Assembly (NCBI GenBank): GCA_002728915.1
Contig: PBWE01000048.1
Span: 1 to 8,527, forward strand
Source: Micrococcales bacterium
GTDB taxonomy: Bacteria > Actinomycetota > Actinomycetes > S36-B12
Reading direction: 5' to 3'
Length of the DNA stretch: 8,527 nt
Each line of letters opens with the position of its first letter. Positions within the stretch are counted from its first letter, which is position 1. This document shows, in pieces, positions 1 to 6,033 of the stretch. The notes below the pieces were generated by a model that was given only the letters and a program-made list of their open reading frames with translations, ran no database searches and was not told the DNA's origin. Position numbers and translations under genes: made by a program.

Positions 1-96
1 CAGGGTGCTGTCCAGAATCCGGCTCAGGGTGCTGTCCAGAATCCGGCTCAGGGTGCTGTCCAGAATCCGGCTCAGGGTGCTGCCCAGAATCCGGCT
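1..96 (+). repeat. 24-bp in-frame tandem repeat, four copies, within fliK
   Basis: Copies lie at 1-24, 25-48, 49-72 and 73-96. The first three are identical and the fourth differs by one T-to-C change (Val to Ala). Each encodes eight residues (QGAVQNPA, or QGAAQNPA in copy four). The array touches the window edge, so the full copy number is unknown. The unit is a multiple of three, so gain or loss of copies would keep the frame. Confidence 0.97.
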
Positions 97-1065
97 CCAG
101 GAGTTCTGGACGTTGTGGCTGAGCCGGTGGTGACTCAGCGGCCCTCCGATACAACTCGGCCGATCGGTCAGCCCTCGGAGACATCCCCTGTACGGCAATT
201 GACGGCACATCCCGGGGAAGAGGGTGCAGCGTCTTCAGCACCCGCAACTGCGCAACGGACGGTGGCGGAAGTCCCAGCATCCGCAACCACCGCCCCTCGT
301 GAAACTTCTGATGCTGCTGGCAAAAAAGGATTGGGACGTGAAGTCCCCTTACCGAGTGTTGCGGGAAATCCGGTTGATCGGACTACTTCCGTATCGGGGG
401 CGCCATTGCAGAACCCCGCTCAGGTGGCGTCGGAGAGCTCCGAGGCAGTGGCGACTTCACGCTCGCAACCAATGGCTGTTCAGGCGGACGCCTCGATGGA
501 GGCTCGCTCAGCGGGAACGTCCGCTAATTCGGTGTCGGCTGGACCGCAAGGAGCGTCCAATGTGACGGCTCCCTCATCCACCCCTGCTGCTCCAGCACCA
601 ATGGCAAGTGCCGATGCCCGAGCCGCAGAGACGCCTGTTGCTCATCAATTGTCTGCACACTTGAGTAATTTCCGTGGCCGACCGGACGGCTCGTATGAGA
701 CAACCATGAGTTTGCGTCCCGCGGAGCTGGGTCAAGTCACCGTAAAGATTCAAGTCAACAACGGCATGGTCTCACTGCAGGCGACAGGCATGACCGCGGT
801 GGCAGTAGAGGCGCTCCGAGAGGCTATGCCTGATCTTCGTGAGGATCTTTTGCGCTCGGGACTTGACCTTGTGGACAGTCACGTCGATCGAGACCCGTCA
901 TCGTTTGGTGACGACGATTCAACGTCGTCCCTGGACGATAGTGCGCGCGAGAAACTTGAATCCACCGAATCCGCCAGTGCCACTGATGCGAACGACATTG
1001 CAGCGACAGAGATCGTAGAAATCGACGAGTCTGGCGAGGGAGGCCGCGTTGATATTCGCGTCTAG
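1..1065 (+). CDS. fliK: Flagellar hook-length control protein FliK (5' end outside window)
   Basis: The frame is open from base 1 to the TAG at 1063-1065, giving 354 visible residues, so the true start lies upstream; a GTG at 115 is only an internal codon. Residues 1-32 are four QGAVQNPA-type repeats. Residues 33 to about 215 are Ala/Ser/Pro/Thr-rich low complexity, as expected for an extended ruler segment. The conserved C-terminal hook-control domain lies at about 219-300: LRPAELG at 238-244 (the family's L-x-P-x-x-LG signature) and an amphipathic block starting ALREAMPDLRE at about 271-290. The tail after 300 is rich in Asp, Glu and Ser. FliK is a secreted ruler that measures hook length and triggers the export switch through FlhB. 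flgD follows after 41 bp, consistent with a hook operon. Assignment rests on the C-terminal domain plus gene order; the N-terminal part is not conserved enough to compare. Confidence 0.9.
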   Translation, partial: QGAVQNPAQGAVQNPAQGAVQNPAQGAAQNPAPGVLDVVAEPVVTQRPSDTTRPIGQPSETSPVRQLTAHPGEEGAASSAPATAQRTVAEVPASATTAPRETSDAAGKKGLGREVPLPSVAGNPVDRTTSVSGAPLQNPAQVASESSEAVATSRSQPMAVQADASMEARSAGTSANSVSAGPQGASNVTAPSSTPAAPAPMASADARAAETPVAHQLSAHLSNFRGRPDGSYETTMSLRPAELGQVTVKIQVNNGMVSLQATGMTAVAVEALREAMPDLREDLLRSGLDLVDSHVDRDPSSFGDDDSTSSLDDSAREKLESTESASATDANDIAATEIVEIDESGEGGRVDIRV

Positions 1066-1106
1066 TTGGACGAAGGAGTTTATATACACAGAAGGGAGTT
1101 CTCGCG

Positions 1107-1805
1107 ATGACCGTTAACCCGGCCGATGCCGTGCCAACGCCTTTAGGTGGCATGACCACTCGGGAAGCTCCTCAGTCGACCGATGCCAATAGTGAACTTG
1201 GCCAAGACGCATTCTTGAAACTGCTCGTGGCTCAACTGAAGTATCAGGATCCGCTGAATCCGGCTGACGGCGCAGAGTTCCTCGCCCAGACGGCGCAATT
1301 CACCATGGTGGAGAAGTTGGCGGACCTTGAGGCGCAAGGCCAGAGCACGGTGACAAGTCAGCAGCAAATGCAAGCGGCGCAACTTGTCGGTAGGCAAGTT
1401 ACGTACGTTGACTCCACAGGCAACCTAGTTGAAGGTGTGGTCGAATCCGCCGAATACACACCCGACGGCCAATCGTTGACCATTGACGGACAGGCGGTGG
1501 AGTTGGACAACATCACCAAAGTTGTTGGCAACAATCGAGTGGACGGTGCTTCGGAGGCGGTAAGTGCCCTGGGTCCGTCCCTCGCGTCGTCGTTGACACC
1601 AGCCTTGGTGGAAGCGATCCAGGAAGCCTCCGCGGGGACAGCAGATAGTGATGCTGAGATCGACAGTGCCGCCGAGGTGGCTGGTGATGGTAACCGGGAG
1701 GCTGAGCCCACGTCGACCGACGCCCTGACAGACGAGAACGACAGCGTGACAGAGACTTCCAATGTGGGCTCGAATCCGGATGAGCCTACCGAGGAAGAGG
1801 GGTGA
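1107..1805 (+). CDS. flgD: Flagellar hook cap / hook assembly scaffold FlgD
   Basis: The 232-residue product carries the FlgD N-terminal signature at about 31-71: LGQDAFLKLLVAQLKYQDPL followed by NP, then a FLAQTAQF stretch, matching the family pattern for a cap protein that sits on the growing hook and promotes FlgE polymerisation. A short beta-rich segment follows at about 96-140 (VGRQVTYVDSTGNLVEG and onward), which looks like a reduced version of the C-terminal core. Residues about 175-232 are an Asp/Glu/Ser/Thr-rich acidic tail with no recognisable fold. The ATG at 1107 is supported by a GAAGGGA Shine-Dalgarno sequence at 1091-1097; a second SD-like GAAGGAG at 1072-1078 has no start codon at a useful distance. 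Neighbours fliK and flgE fit the hook role. The function call is firm; the purpose of the acidic tail is unknown. Confidence 0.95.
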   Translation: MTVNPADAVPTPLGGMTTREAPQSTDANSELGQDAFLKLLVAQLKYQDPLNPADGAEFLAQTAQFTMVEKLADLEAQGQSTVTSQQQMQAAQLVGRQVTYVDSTGNLVEGVVESAEYTPDGQSLTIDGQAVELDNITKVVGNNRVDGASEAVSALGPSLASSLTPALVEAIQEASAGTADSDAEIDSAAEVAGDGNREAEPTSTDALTDENDSVTETSNVGSNPDEPTEEEG

Positions 1806-1905
1806 GATAGACATCTTTCTCGCCCTGCTCACGGAAACACGTGAGTTGGCTGAGCAGAAAATTGCATAAATGACGCGACAGGGATGCCTGCGTTTACGCA
1901 AATAC

Positions 1906-1916
1906 CGCCACGGATG
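1906..1916 (+). repeat. 11-nt word CGCCACGGATG, copy 1 (flgE leader)
   Basis: This word, CGCCACGGATG, recurs exactly at 5940-5950 in the fliL-fliM gap and was not seen elsewhere in the window on either strand. Here it forms the 5' arm, loop and part of the 3' arm of the 1906-1919 hairpin. Confidence 0.7.
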
Positions 1917-1965
1917 GCGTTACCAACACAAGAGTCAAGCTGCAAGGCTTGACTGAACGCCAAAT

Positions 1966-1970
1966 GGAGG
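1966..1970 (+). promoter_or_regulatory. Ribosome binding site that sets the flgE start
   Basis: GGAGG lies 6 nt before the GTG at 1977. The alternative ATG at 1989 would be 18 nt away, too far for this site, so the GTG is preferred. The GTG start also gives the full MLRSMFSGI family N-terminus. Confidence 0.85.
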
Positions 1971-1976
1971 TACTCA

Positions 1977-3206
1977 GTGCTTCGCTCAATGTTCTCCGGT
2001 ATTACCGGATTGCGTGCTCATCAACAGATGATGGACGTGGTTGGCAACAACATTGCCAACGTCAATACGGCTGGATATAAGGCCCAAAATGCGGTCTTCG
2101 AGACAGTCATTTCGCAAGCCGTGAAGTCACCCGCTGCCCCGGTGGCGGCCGGTGTCGCCATCGAGAATCAAGGCGGCCAGAACGGGCTTCAGATCGGACT
2201 CGGCGTTGCCATCGGTGGAGTGTCGACGAACTTCAATCAAGGTTCTGCCCAGCTGACGGGAGTGTCGACCGACTTCATGATTCAGGGAGACGGGTTCTTT
2301 GTTGCCAATAACGGCACTGAGAATCTCTTCACTCGAGCCGGTGCGTTCACGACTGACGCTGAAGGCCAGCTCGTGACTCCGGATGGCAGCATCATTCAAG
2401 GCTGGATGGCAAACGCGACCGGAGTTATTGACACTAACGGCGTCATTGGTGACATTTCCCTGCCTGTGTCGACGTACGTAGCCCCGGTGGTGAGTGATGC
2501 GCTGACTGTGTCAGGAAACATCCCGTCGACTCTGGCTAATGCCGGCACTGTGACCAGCGCGATCACCGTTTACGACGCTGTCGGGGTTACGGCGACGGCA
2601 ACAGCCACGATCACCAAGACCGGTGCAAACGCCTACGAAATGTCGATCAATGGAGGCGCTGCTGTTGCTATCGCCTTTGACGCGGCAACAGGTGCCCTGA
2701 CAACAGCGAGCCCGATCACCGTCACCGGTGGCAACACTCCTGCTGGCAACATCGCCAACGGCCAGGCCTACGTTGTCGACATCACAGGACTGACGGAGTA
2801 CGCATCGCCGAGCTCGTTCGCCATCACTAATCAGGATGGTCAGGGAGTGGGTGCGTTGTCCACCTTCACCACGACAGCGGATGGACAGCTCATTGGTGTG
2901 TATAGCAACGGTGTGAAGCAGCCGATCGCGCAGTTGGCGATCGCGAACTTCAACAACCCGAATGCCCTCGAGAAGGTAGGCGACACCACGTACCGGAACA
3001 CGGTGAACTCTGGCGTCCCGCTGATCGGGGAGGCGATGGCTGATGGTAGGGGATCAATCCAGGGTGGAACCTTGGAGATGTCCAACGTCGACCTGGCCGG
3101 TGAGTTCACCAACCTCATCGTGGCGCAGAGGGGTTTCGCAGCGAACTCCCGGACTCTGACGGCAACCGATGAGATGCTTCAGGAGTTGATGAACATCAAG
3201 CGCTAA
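1977..3206 (+). CDS. flgE: Flagellar hook protein FlgE
   Basis: The 409-residue product polymerises into the hook, the flexible joint between basal body and filament. The N-terminal axial segment is typical: MLRSMFSGITGLRAHQQ, then NNIAN at 24-28 and ANVNTAGYK at 27-35. Conserved core pieces follow at 101-109 (MIQGDGFFV) and 117-124 (LFTRAGAF). Residues about 165-285 form the variable, Ala/Thr/Val-rich surface domain. The stretch after about 285 (TNQDGQGVGALSTF, then YSNGVKQPIAQLAIANF) is the second conserved FlgE region, and the last 42 residues carry the C-terminal coiled-coil segment (SNVDLAGEFTNLIVAQRGF, ending ELMNIKR). Length fits hook proteins rather than the shorter rod proteins FlgF and FlgG, which share the ends. 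Translation starts at a GTG with a good Shine-Dalgarno. A strong terminator follows the stop. Confidence 0.96.
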   Translation: MLRSMFSGITGLRAHQQMMDVVGNNIANVNTAGYKAQNAVFETVISQAVKSPAAPVAAGVAIENQGGQNGLQIGLGVAIGGVSTNFNQGSAQLTGVSTDFMIQGDGFFVANNGTENLFTRAGAFTTDAEGQLVTPDGSIIQGWMANATGVIDTNGVIGDISLPVSTYVAPVVSDALTVSGNIPSTLANAGTVTSAITVYDAVGVTATATATITKTGANAYEMSINGGAAVAIAFDAATGALTTASPITVTGGNTPAGNIANGQAYVVDITGLTEYASPSSFAITNQDGQGVGALSTFTTTADGQLIGVYSNGVKQPIAQLAIANFNNPNALEKVGDTTYRNTVNSGVPLIGEAMADGRGSIQGGTLEMSNVDLAGEFTNLIVAQRGFAANSRTLTATDEMLQELMNIKR

Positions 3207-3218
3207 TTCGCACAGCGG

Positions 3219-3264
3219 TCCGGGGCGTCCCACTGGTGTGGGCGCCCCGGATAAGCGCTTTTTT
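3219..3264 (+). terminator. Rho-independent terminator after flgE
   Basis: CCGGGGCG (3220-3227) pairs with CGCCCCGG (3243-3250), extended by T3219-A3251. After one bulged T, CCCAC (3229-3233) pairs with GTGGG (3238-3242) around a TGGT tetraloop. Six T residues follow at 3259-3264. The T-run begins 7 nt beyond the stem, slightly farther than ideal, but the 14-bp GC-rich stem is strong. It lies 12 nt past the flgE stop and would separate the hook genes from the flbD-motAB unit. Confidence 0.8.
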
Positions 3265-3399
3265 GCAGCGTGTGTGTTCTAAATGCACCTTTTGCGTAGT
3301 CTGCTTATTGATATTGCTTAAGTTTGTGCCCGATGTGACGATTACTCCCATGCAGGGACGTTCTTTGAATGTACGGTCGAAAGGGAAGGGGCTCGGGTC
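3265..3399 (+). other. Non-coding gap before flbD, expected promoter region
   Basis: This 135-bp gap is more AT-rich than the flanking genes and lies after a strong terminator, so a promoter for flbD-motA-motB is expected here. No good match is visible: TTGATA at 3308-3313 has only a poor -10 candidate (CGATGT) 17 nt downstream, and CCCGATGT at 3329-3336 lacks a matching sigma-28 -35 box at the right distance. A purine-rich ribosome binding site for flbD (GGGAAGGGG, 3383-3391) ends the region. Confidence 0.4.
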
Positions 3400-3663
3400 A
3401 TGATTCTGTTGACGAGGATAAATGGCGAAGCGTTCGCCCTGAATCCTGACTTAATCGAACGTGTCGAAGAAACCCCCGATACCCACATCACGCTCGTTGA
3501 TGGCAAGCACCTCATGGTGGCTGAGTCGCTTAAGGATGTCATTGACGCGATACGACGAGACCGCGCCGCGGTCCTCGCCCTTGCCAGTGAGGTCGCTGAT
3601 GAAGTCATCGCGGCCGACGATCCGGAGGACCCAAACGTCGTTCCGCTGACCACGCGGCGGTAA
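3400..3663 (+). CDS. flbD: FlbD/SwrD-family flagellar protein
   Basis: The 87-residue protein opens with MILLTRINGEAFALNPDLIE followed by RVEETPDTHITLVDGKHLMV, which matches the small FlbD family: ILLTRING, a NP-x-LIE block, and TPDTHITL are the conserved pieces. Members are usually about 60-80 residues; this one adds an acidic C-terminal tail (about 60-87, ending VVPLTTRR). The Bacillus member, SwrD, is reported to raise stator power, which fits the position immediately before motA. It is unrelated to the Caulobacter NtrC-type regulator that shares the name FlbD. The ATG at 3400 has GGGAAGGGG at 3383-3391. The stop is 3 bp from the motA ATG, so translational coupling is likely. No membrane segment or catalytic motif is seen. 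Confidence 0.9.
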   Translation: MILLTRINGEAFALNPDLIERVEETPDTHITLVDGKHLMVAESLKDVIDAIRRDRAAVLALASEVADEVIAADDPEDPNVVPLTTRR

Positions 3664-3666
3664 TCC

Positions 3667-4440
3667 ATGGACCCCATCACCCTTATCGGGATTGTCGTCG
3701 CTTTCGCCATCGTCATGGTGGTTCTCACCCTCGAGGGTGGGTCTGCGGCTTCCATTCTCTTGATCCCCCCAATGCTTCTCGTTTTCGGTGGAACCCTCTT
3801 TATCGGTGCGGCAGGCATGTCCTTCGGGTTACTCATTGCCTCACTAAAGGCGGCCGCTAAAGCGCTGGTGACTGGGCCACCCAAGTACAACAACCTCATG
3901 GAAACTCTCGTTGACTGTGCCAACATCGCCCGACGCGACGGGCTGTTGTCGCTGGAGGCGACGGTCAACGATCTCGAGAACCCCCTACTGCGGAGAGGAC
4001 TCGAACTCGCGATTGACGGAACGGATCCTCAGGACCTCTCCCGCATTCTCGAAGCTGAATTGCACAGCGAAACCGTCTACGGGAATCGGCACTCCAAATT
4101 CTTCACCGACATGGGTGGATATGCCCCAACCATCGGCATTATCGGGACGATTCTTGGTCTTGTGACCGTGCTGGGCAACCTCGACAATCCTGATGAGCTG
4201 GGTGGCTTGATCGCCGCGGCCTTCGTGGCCGCCATGTGGGGCGTTTTGTCTGCCAACGTCTTTTGGCTGCCGCTCGCGAACAAGATCAAACTCCTTAACG
4301 AGTTACACACCACCCAGGGTGAAGTGATTATCGAAGGAATTCTGGCAATTCAAGCGGGGGCAAATCCCCGCATGGTGGAACGTCGCCTCAGGGCCTTACT
4401 CCCGACAGACGTGATGCGAGACATCGAAAAGGCTGCCTAA
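3667..4440 (+). CDS. motA: Flagellar motor stator protein MotA
   Basis: The 257-residue membrane protein forms the ring of the ion-driven stator around MotB. Four hydrophobic segments are visible at about 4-22, 31-58, 150-171 and 181-203. The cytoplasmic loop between segments 2 and 3 contains ARRDGLLSLE at 88-97; R90 and E97 correspond to the charged residues that contact FliG in Escherichia coli MotA (R90, E98 there). P154 in the GGYAPTIGIIG motif before segment 3 and P202 at the end of segment 4 correspond to the conserved prolines of the family. The ATG lies 3 bp after the flbD stop with only a weak GC-rich purine stretch upstream, so it probably depends on translational coupling. The motB ATG is 3 bp after its stop. 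Length and topology are normal. Confidence 0.96.
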   Translation: MDPITLIGIVVAFAIVMVVLTLEGGSAASILLIPPMLLVFGGTLFIGAAGMSFGLLIASLKAAAKALVTGPPKYNNLMETLVDCANIARRDGLLSLEATVNDLENPLLRRGLELAIDGTDPQDLSRILEAELHSETVYGNRHSKFFTDMGGYAPTIGIIGTILGLVTVLGNLDNPDELGGLIAAAFVAAMWGVLSANVFWLPLANKIKLLNELHTTQGEVIIEGILAIQAGANPRMVERRLRALLPTDVMRDIEKAA

Positions 4441-4443
4441 CCC

Positions 4444-5367
4444 ATGGCACGTCGTCATATCGAGGAAGAGAAAGAAAACCACGAACGCTGGCTCATCTCG
4501 TACGCAGACATGGTGACGCTGCTGTTCGCTCTCTTCGTGCTTCTGTTTGCCATCAGTCAGGTCAACCAAAAGAAATTTGACGAGGTATCAAGGTCGCTGG
4601 CGGTGGCCTTCGGTCAGGTGGTGAATCTCTCTGACGGCAATATGAGTGTGTTGCCGGCGGCTGGGGATAACCCCACCTTGAACCAGACACCCCCACGCGA
4701 CGCTCCTGCCGTCGTCGTTCCCAACATCATGCCCAAGTTGCGTGACCAGGTGGCTACGCAAATGACCCCCAAGAGTGACGCAGAGGCCATGCAAGCCGAA
4801 ATAGCGGCCCAAGCGGCGCAGGCCGCAGCCACGGCAGACCAGCAGGCCCTTGACCAGACCCAAAACTCACTGGCTACCGCCGTGAGCGCCTCGAGCCTTT
4901 CGGGCAAGGTGGTCTTGAGCCGGGAAGAGCGCGGCTTGGTCGTCACTCTCCTCGTAGACGACGTCATCTTCCCACCGCACAGTGCGACCCTTCAGCCCGG
5001 CGGAGCGGACATCATCGAGGAACTCCTGCCCTCGTTGACGGGGGCCGGCAACAAATTCATCATTGAAGGCCACACCAATACCGCCCCAGTTAGGCCCATC
5101 TACTTTCCCAGTGAATGGGAGCTGTCGAGCGCCCGAGCGGGAGCGGTCGCTCGGTTCCTCAACGAGCGGGGTGGAATCCCACGAGAGCAGATGCATGTCG
5201 CCGGTTACGGGGACACGGCACCGCTCGTCCCCGAAACCAACCCGGACCATCTGCGGCTCAACCGTCGGGTGGCTATCGTGGTGGCCAGTAGCTTGACGGA
5301 CGAGCAGAAAGCGCTTCTGGCGGGCGCCCGGAGTGAGGACAGTGCTCTCGGAGCAGAGGAGAGCTGA
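4444..5367 (+). CDS. motB: Flagellar motor stator protein MotB
   Basis: The 307-residue protein has a short cytoplasmic N-terminus, one membrane segment at about 17-38 and a periplasm-side OmpA-like peptidoglycan-binding domain at about 155-281. The ion-binding aspartate is D22 in WLISYADMVTLL. The flanking residues look more like proton-type MotB than sodium-type PomB, but the ion cannot be fixed from sequence alone. Residues about 107-145 are Ala/Gln-rich and probably helical. The OmpA-like core has IIEGHTN at 206-212, WELSSARAGAV at 225-235 (R231 is the expected peptidoglycan-contact Arg), GYGDTAPLV at 254-262 and LNRRVAIVV at 272-280. The usual GHTD motif reads GHTN. The C-terminus adds about 25 polar residues. 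motB is tightly coupled to motA. Confidence 0.95.
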   Translation: MARRHIEEEKENHERWLISYADMVTLLFALFVLLFAISQVNQKKFDEVSRSLAVAFGQVVNLSDGNMSVLPAAGDNPTLNQTPPRDAPAVVVPNIMPKLRDQVATQMTPKSDAEAMQAEIAAQAAQAAATADQQALDQTQNSLATAVSASSLSGKVVLSREERGLVVTLLVDDVIFPPHSATLQPGGADIIEELLPSLTGAGNKFIIEGHTNTAPVRPIYFPSEWELSSARAGAVARFLNERGGIPREQMHVAGYGDTAPLVPETNPDHLRLNRRVAIVVASSLTDEQKALLAGARSEDSALGAEES

Positions 5368-5394
5368 TCGTTATGGAAAGCAGGCCAATTTTTC

Positions 5395-5421
5395 TCAAGA
5401 TTGGTAACGGTAGGTCGATAC
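5395..5421 (+). promoter_or_regulatory. Sigma-28 (FliA/WhiG-type) promoter upstream of fliL
   Basis: TCAAGATT (5395-5402), an 11-nt spacer, then GTCGATAC (5414-5421). The known sigma-28 consensus is TAAAGTTT-N11-GCCGATAA: 6 of 8 match in each box and the spacing is exact. The predicted start near 5428 would give a leader of about 12 nt carrying the fliL Shine-Dalgarno GAGGTGA (5430-5436). Confidence 0.6.
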
Positions 5422-5439
5422 AGACTTCTGAGGTGACGT

Positions 5440-5925
5440 ATGGCGACTGACCAAGCAGCAGCAGAGTCGAAGGGCAAGGCCAAGAAGGGCATGTCTCGCT
5501 CGACCCTGCTCATCATTGTGCTACTCGCCGTCATCGTTGCTGGTGGCATTTACTTCTTCCTTGGTCGCGGCGACTCGTCGAGTGCTGGGGCTGAAAAGGA
5601 GGAGGTGCACCTAGGAGTCGTGGTCACGCTTGAGCCAATCTTCATCAACCTGAAGGATGATCGATTCTTGAAGTTGGGTATGGCCCTGCAGACGACCCAC
5701 GAGGGCGGCGGTGGCGGCCACGGCGGTCACGGTGGCGGTGGACCAGACATTGACGGGGCCATGGCTCTGGATGCGGCAATCGAGGTCTTCAGCGATCAAG
5801 ATATGCAAATGCTGAGCACGAACAATGGTCGAAGCGAGTTGAAGGAAGAGCTCGTCGCTCGCGTAGTCGAAGGTTATGGCCCGGAAATCACCACTATTTA
5901 CTTCACGGAGTTTGTTATGCAATAA
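5440..5925 (+). CDS. fliL: Flagellar basal body-associated protein FliL
   Basis: The 161-residue single-pass membrane protein has a Lys-rich cytoplasmic N-terminus (KGKAKKG), a membrane segment at about 21-41 and a periplasm-side FliL domain. Family features are LGVVVTLEPIFINLKDDRFL at about 58-77, LKLGMALQTT, an ELKEELVARVVEGYG helix at 133-147 and the typical C-terminal strand YFTEFVMQ. FliL associates with the stator and supports torque or motor stability; its place after motB fits. An unusual Gly/His cluster at 88-101 (GG-GGGHGGHGGGG) interrupts the domain after the second strand. The ATG at 5440 has GAGGTGA at 5430-5436. The sequence shows a sigma-28-like promoter just upstream, so it may be transcribed separately from, as well as together with, motAB. 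Length is normal. Confidence 0.92.
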   Translation: MATDQAAAESKGKAKKGMSRSTLLIIVLLAVIVAGGIYFFLGRGDSSSAGAEKEEVHLGVVVTLEPIFINLKDDRFLKLGMALQTTHEGGGGGHGGHGGGGPDIDGAMALDAAIEVFSDQDMQMLSTNNGRSELKEELVARVVEGYGPEITTIYFTEFVMQ

Positions 5926-5939
5926 GGCTTTCTCGCGGT

Positions 5940-5950
5940 CGCCACGGATG
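5940..5950 (+). repeat. 11-nt word CGCCACGGATG, copy 2 (fliL-fliM gap)
   Basis: This is the exact partner of the word at 1906-1916. Here it spans the end of the 5' arm and most of the loop of the 5937-5960 hairpin. Outside the word, the two non-coding regions align only in scattered short matches. Confidence 0.7.
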
Positions 5951-5993
5951 AGATGCGACCTCCTTTGATCGGGCTGCTTGCAACGAGCTCGAG

Positions 5994-6020
5994 GGTCAGA
6001 TGGACCTGACCTAAAATTTT
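5994..6020 (+). terminator. Possible weak intrinsic terminator after fliL
   Basis: GGTCAG (5994-5999) pairs with CTGACC (6006-6011) around a 6-nt loop, followed within 5 nt by four T residues at 6017-6020. The stem is short and the T-run brief, so termination may be partial. It lies just before the fliM promoter, which fits a transcription-unit boundary. Confidence 0.35.
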
Positions 6021-6033
6021 CAACGTGAAAGCC

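Larger units (their letters stand above)
1806..1976 (+). promoter_or_regulatory. Structured non-coding leader of flgE, candidate RNA element
   Basis: No convincing gene lies here. By eye there are several hairpins: CTCACG (1828-1833) with CGTGAG (1840-1845); CG plus CAGG (1876-1882, one bulged A) with CCTGCG (1887-1892); CGCCA (1906-1910) with TGGCG (1915-1919) around a CGGA tetraloop; and AGTCAAGC (1933-1940) with GCTTGACT (1947-1954), a perfect 8-bp stem. TGGCGTT (1915-1921) can alternatively pair with AACGCCA (1956-1962), enclosing the 8-bp hairpin and excluding the 1906-1919 hairpin. The second state brings a stem to within 3 nt of the flgE Shine-Dalgarno (1966-1970). This geometry resembles a translational switch, but no known riboswitch class was recognised and no clear promoter is seen. 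Confidence 0.4.

Noticed and set aside
224..565. Alternative + strand frame inside fliK (113 residues)
   Set aside because: It is Arg/Trp/Leu-rich with no motif, and lies within the better-supported fliK frame; a shadow.
1825..1857. CTGCTCA/TGAGCAG inverted repeat after flgD as a terminator
   Set aside because: The 19-nt loop is long, there is no T-run on the + strand (AAAATT follows), and a tighter hairpin at 1828-1845 competes with it.
1871..1962. Resemblance of the flgE leader to a cyclic-di-GMP-I (GEMM) riboswitch (ACAGGG followed by ACGCAAA)
   Set aside because: The spacing between the two words is too short, there is no GNRA tetraloop hairpin between them and no matching receptor region. 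The similarity is only a few short words.
3310..3336. Sigma-28-like -10 box CCCGATGT upstream of flbD
   Set aside because: The sequence at the required 11-nt spacing (GATATTGC) does not fit the -35 consensus, and shifting the spacing does not rescue it.
3342..3968. Long minus-strand open frame (208 residues) opposite flbD and motA
   Set aside because: Its translation is Ser/Ala/Met/Thr-rich low complexity with no family motif, and it lies opposite two well-supported genes; it is a codon-bias shadow.
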